Below, one piece after another: positions 16,354-23,940 of a stretch of 41,148 nucleotides of DNA (the first letter of the stretch is position 1; each line of letters opens with the position of its first letter). The translations under genes were made by a program, and so were the position numbers. The notes beneath the pieces are model-generated. The model searched no databases. It was not told where the DNA came from and saw only the letters and a program-made list of their open reading frames with translations. The DNA comes from an uncultured Nitrospiraceae bacterium (GTDB lineage: Bacteria > Nitrospirota > Thermodesulfovibrionia > Thermodesulfovibrionales > Dissulfurispiraceae). Where the stretch lies: contig CAIJNL010000022.1 of assembly GCA_903822005.1 (NCBI GenBank), forward strand, positions 1-41,148. Reading direction: 5' to 3'.

Positions 16354-16748
16354 TAACTACATGTTTTCGAAGGCCCTGTTTAGGTAGCAGGCAATAATAA
16401 GCCGCCAACGGCAGCCGTATCTCGGCTTGCTGAATCATTGTTGGTATCCACAGAAAACGCGCAATACAGGAAAACGCTTGTTGCTTTGTTTTGACCTTGA
16501 AGCTCAACGGCGACGCTGCGCTGTCGATCCTGCCGCCATCGACGGCTATTTACTCGGGCACACGATTGAAGGAAAGCGGCAAGGGCAGCTGACTCGATGT
16601 CTCGGTGCGCCCTTCCTTTCGATGCTGATCAGTATTTGCGCTGTGCGTATTTCAGATACTGCGGTAGTTATTGTGTACTGAGCTAATTCAGCGAGACAAG
16701 AGGCGGTTGCCGTTGCCGTCTTTAACACGTTATGCAGCGTGCCCGTAG
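16354..16748. other. 395-base stretch without a recognised gene
   Basis: No frame here has convincing coding character. The longest candidates (16427-16681 plus, 16184-16507 minus) lack ribosome sites and family resemblance. No tRNA, clear hairpin array or IS end is visible. It separates the terminator of the parvulin gene from the mnmE stop codon and could be a decayed insertion. Confidence 0.5.
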
Positions 16749-18146
16749 TTACTTGCCTATACAAAATCCCGCAAATATGCGATCGAGGATATCGTCCGTC
16801 GTGACAGCGCCGACAATCTCCCCGAGACTGTTTAGCGATTCCCTCAGCAAAAGTGCCGTCACTTCGAGCGGTTCATTTTTCACGAGAGTCTCTCTCGCCT
16901 GAAGCATGGAGGCCAGCGCACTATCCAGCAGGCCTTTATGCCTTATATTTGTAACGAGCAGGCCGGCCGCGGCTTCCTGGCCTGCCGGGGCACTGTCTGA
17001 TATAAGCCCGGCAACTATCTTTTCCTTCAGATCGTCAAGTCCGTCTCCTGTTTTCGCCGAGATCTTCACACAGGGATGGCTGTCAAATTCAGACTCGCTG
17101 CAATCGAATTCAGGGTTTATGATATCGCACTTGTTGATCACCAGGATTGTCCTTTTATTCCTCACCTTCTCTATGACATGCCTGTCAGCATGATCAAACG
17201 TTCTCCCTGCATCAAATACGGCAAGCACTATGTCAGCCCCCTCAATAGCGCCGAGGCTCCTCTTCACTCCTTCGGCCTCCGCCAGGTCATGCGCTTCCCT
17301 TATCCCGGCAGTGTCCATGATGCGCACAGGCAGTCCCCGAATATTCAGGCCTTCTTCGATGATGTCTCTCGTGGTGCCGGGAAGCTCGGTGACTATGGCC
17401 CTCTCCTTTTTCAGCAGGGCGTTCATAAGGGACGATTTGCCGACATTGGGCTTTCCTACAATGGCCATGGCCGCGCCATCCCGGTAGAGACGCCCTTCGT
17501 CAAAGCTCTTGCTGAGGACATGGATGCGGTCCTCTACAGCCTTGATGGACGCTGTCATATCATCCCTTTCCGGGACCTCCACCTCATCTTCAGGAAAGTC
17601 GATGTAGGCTTCGACCAACACGCACAATTCGGTCACACTGTTCCTCAATCCTGTTATCTCAGCCGAAAGCCTGCCTTCAAGCTGCTGCAGCGCCACCTTT
17701 TCCGACTGCTCGGTTTTGGCCCTGATGATATCTATCACAGCCTCTGCCTGGGAAAGATCAATCCTGCCGTTCAAAAAAGCCCGGCGGGTAAACTCTCCCG
17801 GCTCAGCAAGCCTCGCTCCCTGGGCCAGAACAAGAAAGAGAATGCGCCGCAGCGGCATCATGCCGCCGTGACAGTTGATCTCTACCACATCTTCGCGGGT
17901 GTATGTGCGAGGGGCCTGCATGAATGTAACAAGGACTTCGTCGACTTTTTCGGAAGTGGATGGGTCCGTGATGAAGCCATGGATGATTTTGCGGGAGCCG
18001 GCGTCAGGGCCGGTTCTGCTGCGAGAAGCATTAAAAATATGCAGGACCATTCTAAAAGAGTCTTTGCCGCTGAGGCGCACAATGCCAATGCCGCCCTCCC
18101 CTTGAGGGGTCGATACCGCCGCTATTGTGTCATCGGGAAAGTTCAT
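16749..18146 (-). CDS. mnmE: tRNA modification GTPase MnmE
   Basis: The protein is 465 residues with all MnmE parts: an N-terminal folate-binding domain (TIAAVSTPQGEGGIGIVRLSG); a helical domain; an inserted G domain with GKPNVGKSS (231-239), ELPGTTRD, DTAG and NKCD; and the C-terminal FCIGK, whose Cys is needed for catalysis. With MnmG it adds the carboxymethylaminomethyl group to U34 of certain tRNAs. It is last in the rpmH-yidD-yidC-mnmE cluster. No clear Shine-Dalgarno lies next to the ATG; the nearest purine run is inside a stable hairpin. Confidence 0.97.
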   Translation of the reverse strand: MNFPDDTIAAVSTPQGEGGIGIVRLSGKDSFRMVLHIFNASRSRTGPDAGSRKIIHGFITDPSTSEKVDEVLVTFMQAPRTYTREDVVEINCHGGMMPLRRILFLVLAQGARLAEPGEFTRRAFLNGRIDLSQAEAVIDIIRAKTEQSEKVALQQLEGRLSAEITGLRNSVTELCVLVEAYIDFPEDEVEVPERDDMTASIKAVEDRIHVLSKSFDEGRLYRDGAAMAIVGKPNVGKSSLMNALLKKERAIVTELPGTTRDIIEEGLNIRGLPVRIMDTAGIREAHDLAEAEGVKRSLGAIEGADIVLAVFDAGRTFDHADRHVIEKVRNKRTILVINKCDIINPEFDCSESEFDSHPCVKISAKTGDGLDDLKEKIVAGLISDSAPAGQEAAAGLLVTNIRHKGLLDSALASMLQARETLVKNEPLEVTALLLRESLNSLGEIVGAVTTDDILDRIFAGFCIGK

Positions 18147-18157
18147 GGAAGGAATTC

Positions 18158-18184
18158 GCCCTGCCTGGTCTTTCCAGGCAGGGC
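18158..18184 (-). promoter_or_regulatory. Stable hairpin in the yidC-mnmE gap
   Basis: GCCCTGCCTGG and CCAGGCAGGGC form a perfect 11-base stem with a 5-base loop, ending 11 bases before the mnmE ATG on the minus strand. There is no T-run after it in the direction of transcription, so it is not a standard terminator. The 3' arm contains the only AGGG-like run available as a ribosome site. Confidence 0.7.
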
Positions 18185-18217
18185 TGTAAAAAATATCAGC
18201 TGCAGGTCACGCGCAGT

Positions 18218-19795
18218 TTACTGCTGCTGCTGCGCTGCGGCAGTCTGCCTGTTAATATAGAACTGCTGTATAATGCTGAGCACGTTGTTGACAAGCCAGA
18301 AAAGAACCAGCCCGGAAGCAAAGCTCAGGAACATGAATGTGAATATTATGGGCATCAGCAGCATTATCTTCTGCTGTTTCGGATCGCCCGCCGACGGCGT
18401 CATCTTCTGCTGTATAAACATTGTTGCGCCCATGAGAAGCGGGAGAGGACCGAGAACAAACGGCAGGCCCAGCATATGTCCGATCAGATTGTCCGGTCCC
18501 GCCAGATCAGTTATCCATAATATGAACGGTGCATGCCTGAGTTCGATGGCTGTCGAGAGAATCGAAAAAAGGGCGAAGAAGAACGGTACCTGGAGCAGCA
18601 TGGGCAGGCACCCGCCTACAGGATTGATCTTATGCTTCTTGTAAAGCTCCATCGTCTCCTGCTGCATCCGCTTCGGGTCATTCTTGTATTTTTCCTTTAT
18701 CTCTGCCATCCTTGGCTGCATGTCCGACATCTTCTTCATGGACCTCTGCCCCTTGTTGATGAGCGGGATAAAAGGTATTCTTGTAACTATCGTCAGAATG
18801 ATGATCGAGTATCCGAAATTGTTTACCATCCCATTGATCCATTTCAGGAACCAGAAGAGGGGACGCGCAAGAATTGAAAAGAAGCCGAAGTCGATGACAT
18901 GTTCCATCCCGGTCTTATAGGGTTCGAGTATATCGTACTCCTTTGGACCGGCGTAGAAAAGATAGGAATTGTCGCCGCTCTTCATTTTAAGGCCGATCAG
19001 GGCATCACTTTCCTTGGACCATGCGCGCGCTTCCTCGATACTGCCCTTTGGCACAATAAAAGCCGCGAAGTATTTGTCTTCCTGGGCTATCCACTTCACA
19101 TTGTCCTTGTAAGACTTTATCGCTTCCTTCACATCCTTGCCGGTAAGAGCGATCCTGTCGGTGTCCTTAAGCAGGATCGGCCCGGAATGGTCGGCATTCT
19201 CCCGGTCGTGAATACCAAAATTTCTGCCGAGTGATACCAAATACGAGTCCGGTCCCCTGACTTCATCCCTGACTGCTACTGAATAATCCGCCTTGCTGAA
19301 GGTGAACGTCCTCTTGATCCTTACGTCTCCTGCCTTATACTCGAAAACAAGGTCTGCGCTCTTCTTTTTGTCATCAAGCTTTATGTCTCCGCCTGTGACA
19401 TCAAAAATTGCCCCTGCAAACTGCAGGCCCTCGTCAGTACCCAGTGCAAGCGCGGGCTGCGCTTCTTCACCCTTAAGGACTATGAGATTCCCCTTGGCGT
19501 CCTTGTAATTTTTCAGTTCAACCTGCCTGACCGAAGCGCCTTTTGAACTTAATATTGCCTTGAATACATCGTTTTCAACTGTGATTGTTTTTGCGACTAC
19601 CGCCTTCACGGTCTCCGGGACCTTCTTTGCTTTGGTATCGCCGGGAACTGCTTTTACTGCGGCGGCTTTCTCGTCTGCCTTTGCAGCCTCCTGCTTTTGA
19701 GGCGTCTGGGGCGGCGTGCTGTCTTTCATGAAATACTGGAAGCCGACCAGTACTGCGATCGAAAGTACTATGGCAATTAATGTCTTTTTATCCAT
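18218..19795 (-). CDS. yidC: Membrane protein insertase YidC
   Basis: The protein is 525 residues, the Gram-negative long form. It has an N-terminal anchor (TLIAIVLSIAVLVGFQYFM), a Lys/Ala-rich linker and a large periplasmic beta domain (about 70-330). The conserved five-helix core follows, with the functional Arg in TIVTRIPFIP, the coiled-coil hairpin MQPRMAEIKEKYKNDPKRMQ and PVGGCLPMLLQVPFFFALF. YidC inserts and folds inner-membrane proteins alone or with SecYEG. The C terminus ends in AAAQQQQ. It follows yidD by 22 bases on the minus strand. Confidence 0.97.
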   Translation of the reverse strand: MDKKTLIAIVLSIAVLVGFQYFMKDSTPPQTPQKQEAAKADEKAAAVKAVPGDTKAKKVPETVKAVVAKTITVENDVFKAILSSKGASVRQVELKNYKDAKGNLIVLKGEEAQPALALGTDEGLQFAGAIFDVTGGDIKLDDKKKSADLVFEYKAGDVRIKRTFTFSKADYSVAVRDEVRGPDSYLVSLGRNFGIHDRENADHSGPILLKDTDRIALTGKDVKEAIKSYKDNVKWIAQEDKYFAAFIVPKGSIEEARAWSKESDALIGLKMKSGDNSYLFYAGPKEYDILEPYKTGMEHVIDFGFFSILARPLFWFLKWINGMVNNFGYSIIILTIVTRIPFIPLINKGQRSMKKMSDMQPRMAEIKEKYKNDPKRMQQETMELYKKHKINPVGGCLPMLLQVPFFFALFSILSTAIELRHAPFILWITDLAGPDNLIGHMLGLPFVLGPLPLLMGATMFIQQKMTPSAGDPKQQKIMLLMPIIFTFMFLSFASGLVLFWLVNNVLSIIQQFYINRQTAAAQQQQ

Positions 19796-19817
19796 ATTTA
19801 ACCCTCTGTCCTCACTG

Positions 19818-20027
19818 TTATCTTACCGGATCATATCCGCCCGCATGAAAAGGATGGCATTTCAAGATTCTCTTTGCGGTGAGAAACCCGCCTTTGATGG
19901 ATCCATATCTGGTGATCGCCTCTATGGCATACTCAGAGCATGAGGGAACAAACCTGCAGCACAATGGCATGAGAGGCGAGATGATGTATCTGTAAAGCTT
20001 GATTGATGCTATCAGGATTGTCTTCAC
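19818..20027 (-). CDS. yidD: Membrane protein insertion efficiency factor YidD
   Basis: The protein is 69 residues with the family signature: [30 protein letters not shown], and the [11 protein letters not shown] ending, with the conserved cysteines. YidD is a small membrane-associated helper in the YidC pathway. The start is GTG at 20027. The gene begins only 14 bases after the rpmH stop codon, leaving no room for rnpA, which normally lies between them. Confidence 0.95.
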   Translation of the reverse strand: MKTILIASIKLYRYIISPLMPLCCRFVPSCSEYAIEAITRYGSIKGGFLTAKRILKCHPFHAGGYDPVR

Positions 20028-20041
20028 TTCTCGCCGGATTA

Positions 20042-20182
20042 TCAGGCGGATAGACGGGTTCTACCCTTTGCCCTTCTGTTCTTGAGTATCCTTCTGCCGC
20101 CACGCGTGCTCATGCGTGTAAGGAAGCCGTGGGTCTTCTTCCTTCGTGCGACGTGAGGATGATAAGTTGTATAAGCTGCCAT
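20042..20182 (-). CDS. rpmH: 50S ribosomal protein L34
   Basis: The protein is 46 residues, too short for most gene finders. Its core [20 protein letters not shown] then [14 protein letters not shown] is the classic L34 sequence. The N terminus ([12 protein letters not shown]) is longer and less basic than the usual MKRTYQPS. The ATG at 20182 has GGAGG 5 bases upstream, and a near-consensus promoter lies just before it. The gene is first in the rpmH-yidD-yidC-mnmE cluster. Confidence 0.93.
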   Translation of the reverse strand: MAAYTTYHPHVARRKKTHGFLTRMSTRGGRRILKNRRAKGRTRLSA

Positions 20183-20216
20183 TTCTACCTCCGAAACAAT
20201 AATTTCCAGAAACAGG

Positions 20217-20246
20217 ATTATAATAGTTAGCTGCGGGCAAAGTCAA
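20217..20246 (-). promoter_or_regulatory. Promoter of rpmH-yidD-yidC-mnmE
   Basis: On the minus strand, TTGACT (20241-20246) and a perfect TATAAT (20217-20222) are 18 bases apart, with the start about 28 bases before the rpmH ATG. Confidence 0.75.
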
Positions 20247-20400
20247 TCCGTAAAAGGCAATGGCACGGCTCCTTTACTCAAATTCACCACTATTCATTCC
20301 ACATGCACTTTAGAAGTTGCAAACCGTTATCTGCAGGACCGCAGCCATTTCCTGTTGTCCGCCGACTCAGGTAATATGCTCATCGGGGCCCCAAACATAT

Positions 20401-20429
20401 TTGACAATACTGCCAATTTAAGGTATTGT
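20401..20429 (+). promoter_or_regulatory. Promoter of pilB
   Basis: A perfect TTGACA (20401-20406) is followed by 17 bases and TATTGT (20424-20429). The expected transcript start falls at or next to the pilB ATG (20435), so the mRNA may be leaderless or nearly so. Confidence 0.6.
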
Positions 20430-20434
20430 AAACT

Positions 20435-22336
20435 ATGGGAATTGTGGGTGCATCAACGCTAGGTGACCTTTTACTTCAGTCTAAACTGATCACCGAAGAA
20501 CAGCTCCTTGAAGCACTGGCTATACATAAGCGAGAGCGTGAGAAACTCAGCAGCGTCCTCCTGAAACTGAAGTTTGTCAGCGAGGAAAGCCTGACAATGA
20601 TGCTGAGCAGGCAGTACGGTGTACCGCCCGTCAATGTGGGGGCCACTGCGATTGACAAATCGGCAATAAAGCTTATCCCCTACGAAACAGCAAAAAGATA
20701 CCAGATAATCCCTCTTTCATACAGTAACGGAGAGCTCAAGATTGCAATAGCCGACCCTTCAAATAATTTCGCCATTGATCATATCAGGTTCCTTACAAGC
20801 ATGAAGCTGCGTCTTTATGTCGCGGCCGAGTCGGCGATAATAAACGCCATCGAAAAAAACTATTCCCTTAAAGACAAGACCGAAATGATGCGGCGTCCGC
20901 CAATGACGCGCCCACAAGGAGAACATACTGCTTCCCCTGTTTTATCCCGGACGGCCCCGCCAGTAGAAGAAGAAAAAAGTGCCCTCACTGACGAGCGGGC
21001 GTTCATCCAGGAGATGAACTATGTAACTGATGAAGAAAAACCCTCTGATCTGGACTTTGCCGAAGAAAAGGGTTTTATGGAAGAAGACCTGTCAAAGGTC
21101 ATAGGCAGCGCACTCGAAGAGATTACGGTAATAGAGGAAGAAGAGGACGCGCTCGGAAGGGTCGATGTCGACGCTCCCATCATAAAGCTTGTGAATAATA
21201 TTATGTACAATGCCATGAAATCGAGGGCAAGCGATATTCATATCGAGCCGTCCGAAGAAATGCTTCGCGTGCGTTATCGCGTTGACGGCGTACTGCACCC
21301 CGGACTCAGACTGCCGACAAAGATCAAGAACGCAATAATATCGAGGGTCAAGATCATGGCCCATCTGGATATATCCGAGAGAAGGCTGCCGCAGGACGGC
21401 AGAATCAAACTTAAATTCGGAAAGAAGAAAGAGGTCGACTTCCGGGTATCTACGCTGCCTACCCTTTACGGCGAAAAGGTGGTCCTGAGAATTCTTGACA
21501 AGTCCAGCCTCCAGCTTGACCTGTCAAAACTGGGTTTTGACGAGAAGCCGCTGAATGATTTTCTTGAGGCGCTCGAAAAACCCTACGGCATGATACTGGT
21601 AACCGGCCCGACCGGCAGCGGTAAAACTACCACGCTTTATTCCGCCCTTGGTCGGCTTAACAAGACCGCGGTAAATATTATGACGGCCGAGGACCCGGTT
21701 GAATACAACTTCTTCGGCATTAATCAGGTGCAGATGAAGGAAGAGATCGGCCTGACCTTTGCTACGGCCCTCAGGTCATTTTTGAGACAGGACCCCGATA
21801 TCGTGATGGTCGGTGAAATACGCGATTTTGAGACGGCGGAGATCGCGGTCAAGGCGGCCCTTACAGGCCATCTTGTCCTGAGCACCCTGCATACGAACGA
21901 TGCGCCCAGTACCGTTACAAGACTTGTAAACATGGGCATCGAACCTTTTCTGGTCTCCTCATCCGTAATACTGATAGCTGCCCAGAGACTCGCGAGGAAG
22001 ATATGTCCCAACTGCAAGGAAGAGCAGAAGGTCTCGGATGCGGCATTGCTCAAGGTAGGAGTGCCCCAGGATAAAATCGGCAAGTTTGTATGCTATCGCG
22101 GCGCCGGCTGCGCCAACTGCAACAATACCGGTTACAGGGGCAGGCTGGCCCTGTACGAAGTAATGCCCATACGGGATGAGCTGAAGGAGCTCGTCCTGCA
22201 GGGCGCCTCGGGCATGGACATCAAGCGGGAAGCACTAAAGCATGGTATGGCGACCCTGCGCATGAGCGGAATCAACAAGGTAATGGAAGGCGCAACATCG
22301 CTCGACGAGATCATGCGAGTGACATTCGAAGATTGA
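20435..22336 (+). CDS. pilB: Type IV pilus extension ATPase PilB (GspE family)
   Basis: The protein is 633 residues. It has an MshEN-type N-terminal domain (about 5-145, LGDLLLQSKLITEEQLLEAL). A Glu/Pro-rich linker of about 90 residues is longer than in most PilB proteins. The motor core carries Walker A GPTGSGKTTT (391-400), Asp box ITAEDPVEY-like MTAEDPVEY, Walker B DPDIVMVGEIRD (about 453-464), His box TGHLVLSTLHTN and a zinc site with CPNC and CANC pairs near 517-557. The enzyme powers pilin polymerisation. It is closer to PilB than to the secretion GspE by context: a PilJ-like receptor follows, and a chemosensory operon converges on it. Confidence 0.93.
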   Translation: MGIVGASTLGDLLLQSKLITEEQLLEALAIHKREREKLSSVLLKLKFVSEESLTMMLSRQYGVPPVNVGATAIDKSAIKLIPYETAKRYQIIPLSYSNGELKIAIADPSNNFAIDHIRFLTSMKLRLYVAAESAIINAIEKNYSLKDKTEMMRRPPMTRPQGEHTASPVLSRTAPPVEEEKSALTDERAFIQEMNYVTDEEKPSDLDFAEEKGFMEEDLSKVIGSALEEITVIEEEEDALGRVDVDAPIIKLVNNIMYNAMKSRASDIHIEPSEEMLRVRYRVDGVLHPGLRLPTKIKNAIISRVKIMAHLDISERRLPQDGRIKLKFGKKKEVDFRVSTLPTLYGEKVVLRILDKSSLQLDLSKLGFDEKPLNDFLEALEKPYGMILVTGPTGSGKTTTLYSALGRLNKTAVNIMTAEDPVEYNFFGINQVQMKEEIGLTFATALRSFLRQDPDIVMVGEIRDFETAEIAVKAALTGHLVLSTLHTNDAPSTVTRLVNMGIEPFLVSSSVILIAAQRLARKICPNCKEEQKVSDAALLKVGVPQDKIGKFVCYRGAGCANCNNTGYRGRLALYEVMPIRDELKELVLQGASGMDIKREALKHGMATLRMSGINKVMEGATSLDEIMRVTFED

Positions 22337-22365
22337 AAAACATCATCGTCCCCGTCTCCTTGCCG

Positions 22366-22394
22366 TTGACAAACAGGCATGTTTATTGTACTAT
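22366..22394 (+). promoter_or_regulatory. Promoter of the chemoreceptor gene
   Basis: A perfect TTGACA (22366-22371), 17 bases, then TACTAT (22389-22394). It gives the receptor gene its own transcript, separate from pilB, with a leader of about 60 bases. Confidence 0.65.
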
Positions 22395-22459
22395 GGGACA
22401 TTGAATTGCTGGATATTTTCTTTTCCCCCTATTAAATTTATGCAATCACGGGAGAGCAC

Positions 22460-23839
22460 ATGGAGAAACAAAGCCTAAACCAACGATATCTTACAATTAC
22501 CGTCACGTCCTGCATTGTTACGGCAATACTTATTGCCGGTACTCTGGCGATCGGAGGATATAACGTCCTCAAAGCCGATATCGGAACCGCCGACCTTATA
22601 GACTTTGCGCCCTCCCTTGTATTTCTCGGCATGGGCCTCACCCTGGTTGCAGTCCTTAACCTTATATGGTTTCGCAATAGCGTAGTCAAGCCGCTGAAAT
22701 CGATAGAAACCGTCATAGGCAACGTCAAAAGAGGCAACTACAACGACAGGATAAGGATCACCTCAAAAGATGAGTTCAGCGACATTGCCGACACTTTCAA
22801 CGAGACGATGGACAGGCTGGCGTCGCTTATTCAGACAGATGATGAGAGAAAAGGCATGCAGGGAGACATTATACGCTTCCTCAACATACTCAGCGCCGCG
22901 TCAGAGGGTGACCTTTCCCAGAAGGCCGAGGTGACACCAGACGTATTCGGATCTCTTGCTGATGCCTTCAATTTGATGGCTGAGGGACTTGCCGAGCTGA
23001 TCAGGGAGGTCCACAGGTCGGCAAGTGAAGCGAACACCCGAAGCTCTGCCCTGGTGCAGATCATCAGCAAGCTGGAGGACGGCGCCGTGCTCCAGAAGAC
23101 CGAAGTCAAGACAGCCTCGGATGCGGTCCATTTTTCGGCTGAATCCGCAACCCAGATCGCTGAAAAAACCAAGATGGCGCAGCATATTTCTGAAGATGCC
23201 TTTGTCGCAATCAATAAGGGCGGCAAGATAGTCGCGGATTCGATAAACGGCATGCAGCTCATCCGCGTAACAGTCCAGGCAATAAACAAGAGGATGAAGC
23301 TGCTCTCCGAAAAACTGATGGAAATCGGCATTATATCTCAGTTAATTTCGGAAATCGCCAACAGGACGAACCTGCTGGCCCTTAATGCCTCCATTGAGGC
23401 TGCCCGTGCCGGCGACCAGGGCAAGGGCTTTGTTATCATCGCAGATGAAATCCGGGGCCTCGCGGAAAGGTCGGCCAAGTCGACCAAACAGATATCGGAC
23501 ATCATCAGCGCAATTCAGTCTGAAGCCTCGAGCGTTACCAAGCATCTCGAAGAAGAGACAAACTATGTCGAGATGGAGACAAACATGGCGAGCGATACCG
23601 GCACCATCTTCAGACAGATAGAGACGCTCATTAAAAACATCGGCGCGGTCACGGCCGAAATCGATGCGGCCACGACCGAACAGCGCGGCCTTACAGACAA
23701 GGTATCCTTCTCGATGGAAGAAGTTCAGAGGATCTCTCAGGAAGTTCTGAGCATAGTGCACGACCTGACTGAAATATCGAAGTCCCTGTCGGACACTTCA
23801 AACTTCCTGATAACTTCTACGGCAAGGTTCAAATTCTAG
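22460..23839 (+). CDS. Methyl-accepting chemotaxis protein, PilJ-like, without a sensory ectodomain
   Basis: The protein is 459 residues. Membrane helices are at about 11-31 and 50-70, leaving a periplasmic loop of only about 18 residues. A HAMP domain follows (about 71-123) and a second HAMP-like segment (about 138-190, [15 protein letters not shown]). A signalling coiled coil carries the hairpin-tip consensus [20 protein letters not shown] through [15 protein letters not shown] (about 297-338). The tip binds CheW-like and CheA-like proteins. The small loop means ligand is unlikely to be read outside the cell directly. It lies between pilB and the convergent ChpA-like operon, so it probably feeds that pathway. 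The C terminus lacks a CheR-docking pentapeptide. Confidence 0.92.
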   Translation: MEKQSLNQRYLTITVTSCIVTAILIAGTLAIGGYNVLKADIGTADLIDFAPSLVFLGMGLTLVAVLNLIWFRNSVVKPLKSIETVIGNVKRGNYNDRIRITSKDEFSDIADTFNETMDRLASLIQTDDERKGMQGDIIRFLNILSAASEGDLSQKAEVTPDVFGSLADAFNLMAEGLAELIREVHRSASEANTRSSALVQIISKLEDGAVLQKTEVKTASDAVHFSAESATQIAEKTKMAQHISEDAFVAINKGGKIVADSINGMQLIRVTVQAINKRMKLLSEKLMEIGIISQLISEIANRTNLLALNASIEAARAGDQGKGFVIIADEIRGLAERSAKSTKQISDIISAIQSEASSVTKHLEEETNYVEMETNMASDTGTIFRQIETLIKNIGAVTAEIDAATTEQRGLTDKVSFSMEEVQRISQEVLSIVHDLTEISKSLSDTSNFLITSTARFKF

Positions 23840-23857
23840 GCATCCACCTGAAACAAC

Positions 23858-23896
23858 AAAAAGAACATCTCTTCACCGGAGGAGATGTTCTTTTTT
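23858..23896. terminator. Bidirectional terminator between the receptor and kinase genes
   Basis: AAAAAGAACATCTC (23858-23871) pairs perfectly with GAGATGTTCTTTTT (23882-23895), with T-runs on both strands. It serves the two convergent transcripts. Confidence 0.9.
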
Positions 23897-23940
23897 ATTG
23901 GACTGAAAGGCTATCAGCGCGGCCGGTCAGTTATTTATTG

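Noticed and set aside
16427-16681. 84-codon frame in the gap before mnmE
   Set aside because: No ribosome site, no family pattern, and the minus strand offers an equally long frame.
16720-16745. Sequence recalling an integron attC core (TAACACGTTATGC)
   Set aside because: No paired core site, no extended hairpin and no cassette structure; a chance match.
17076-18260. 394-codon open frame on the plus strand over mnmE
   Set aside because: Shadow of mnmE; no recognisable domain.
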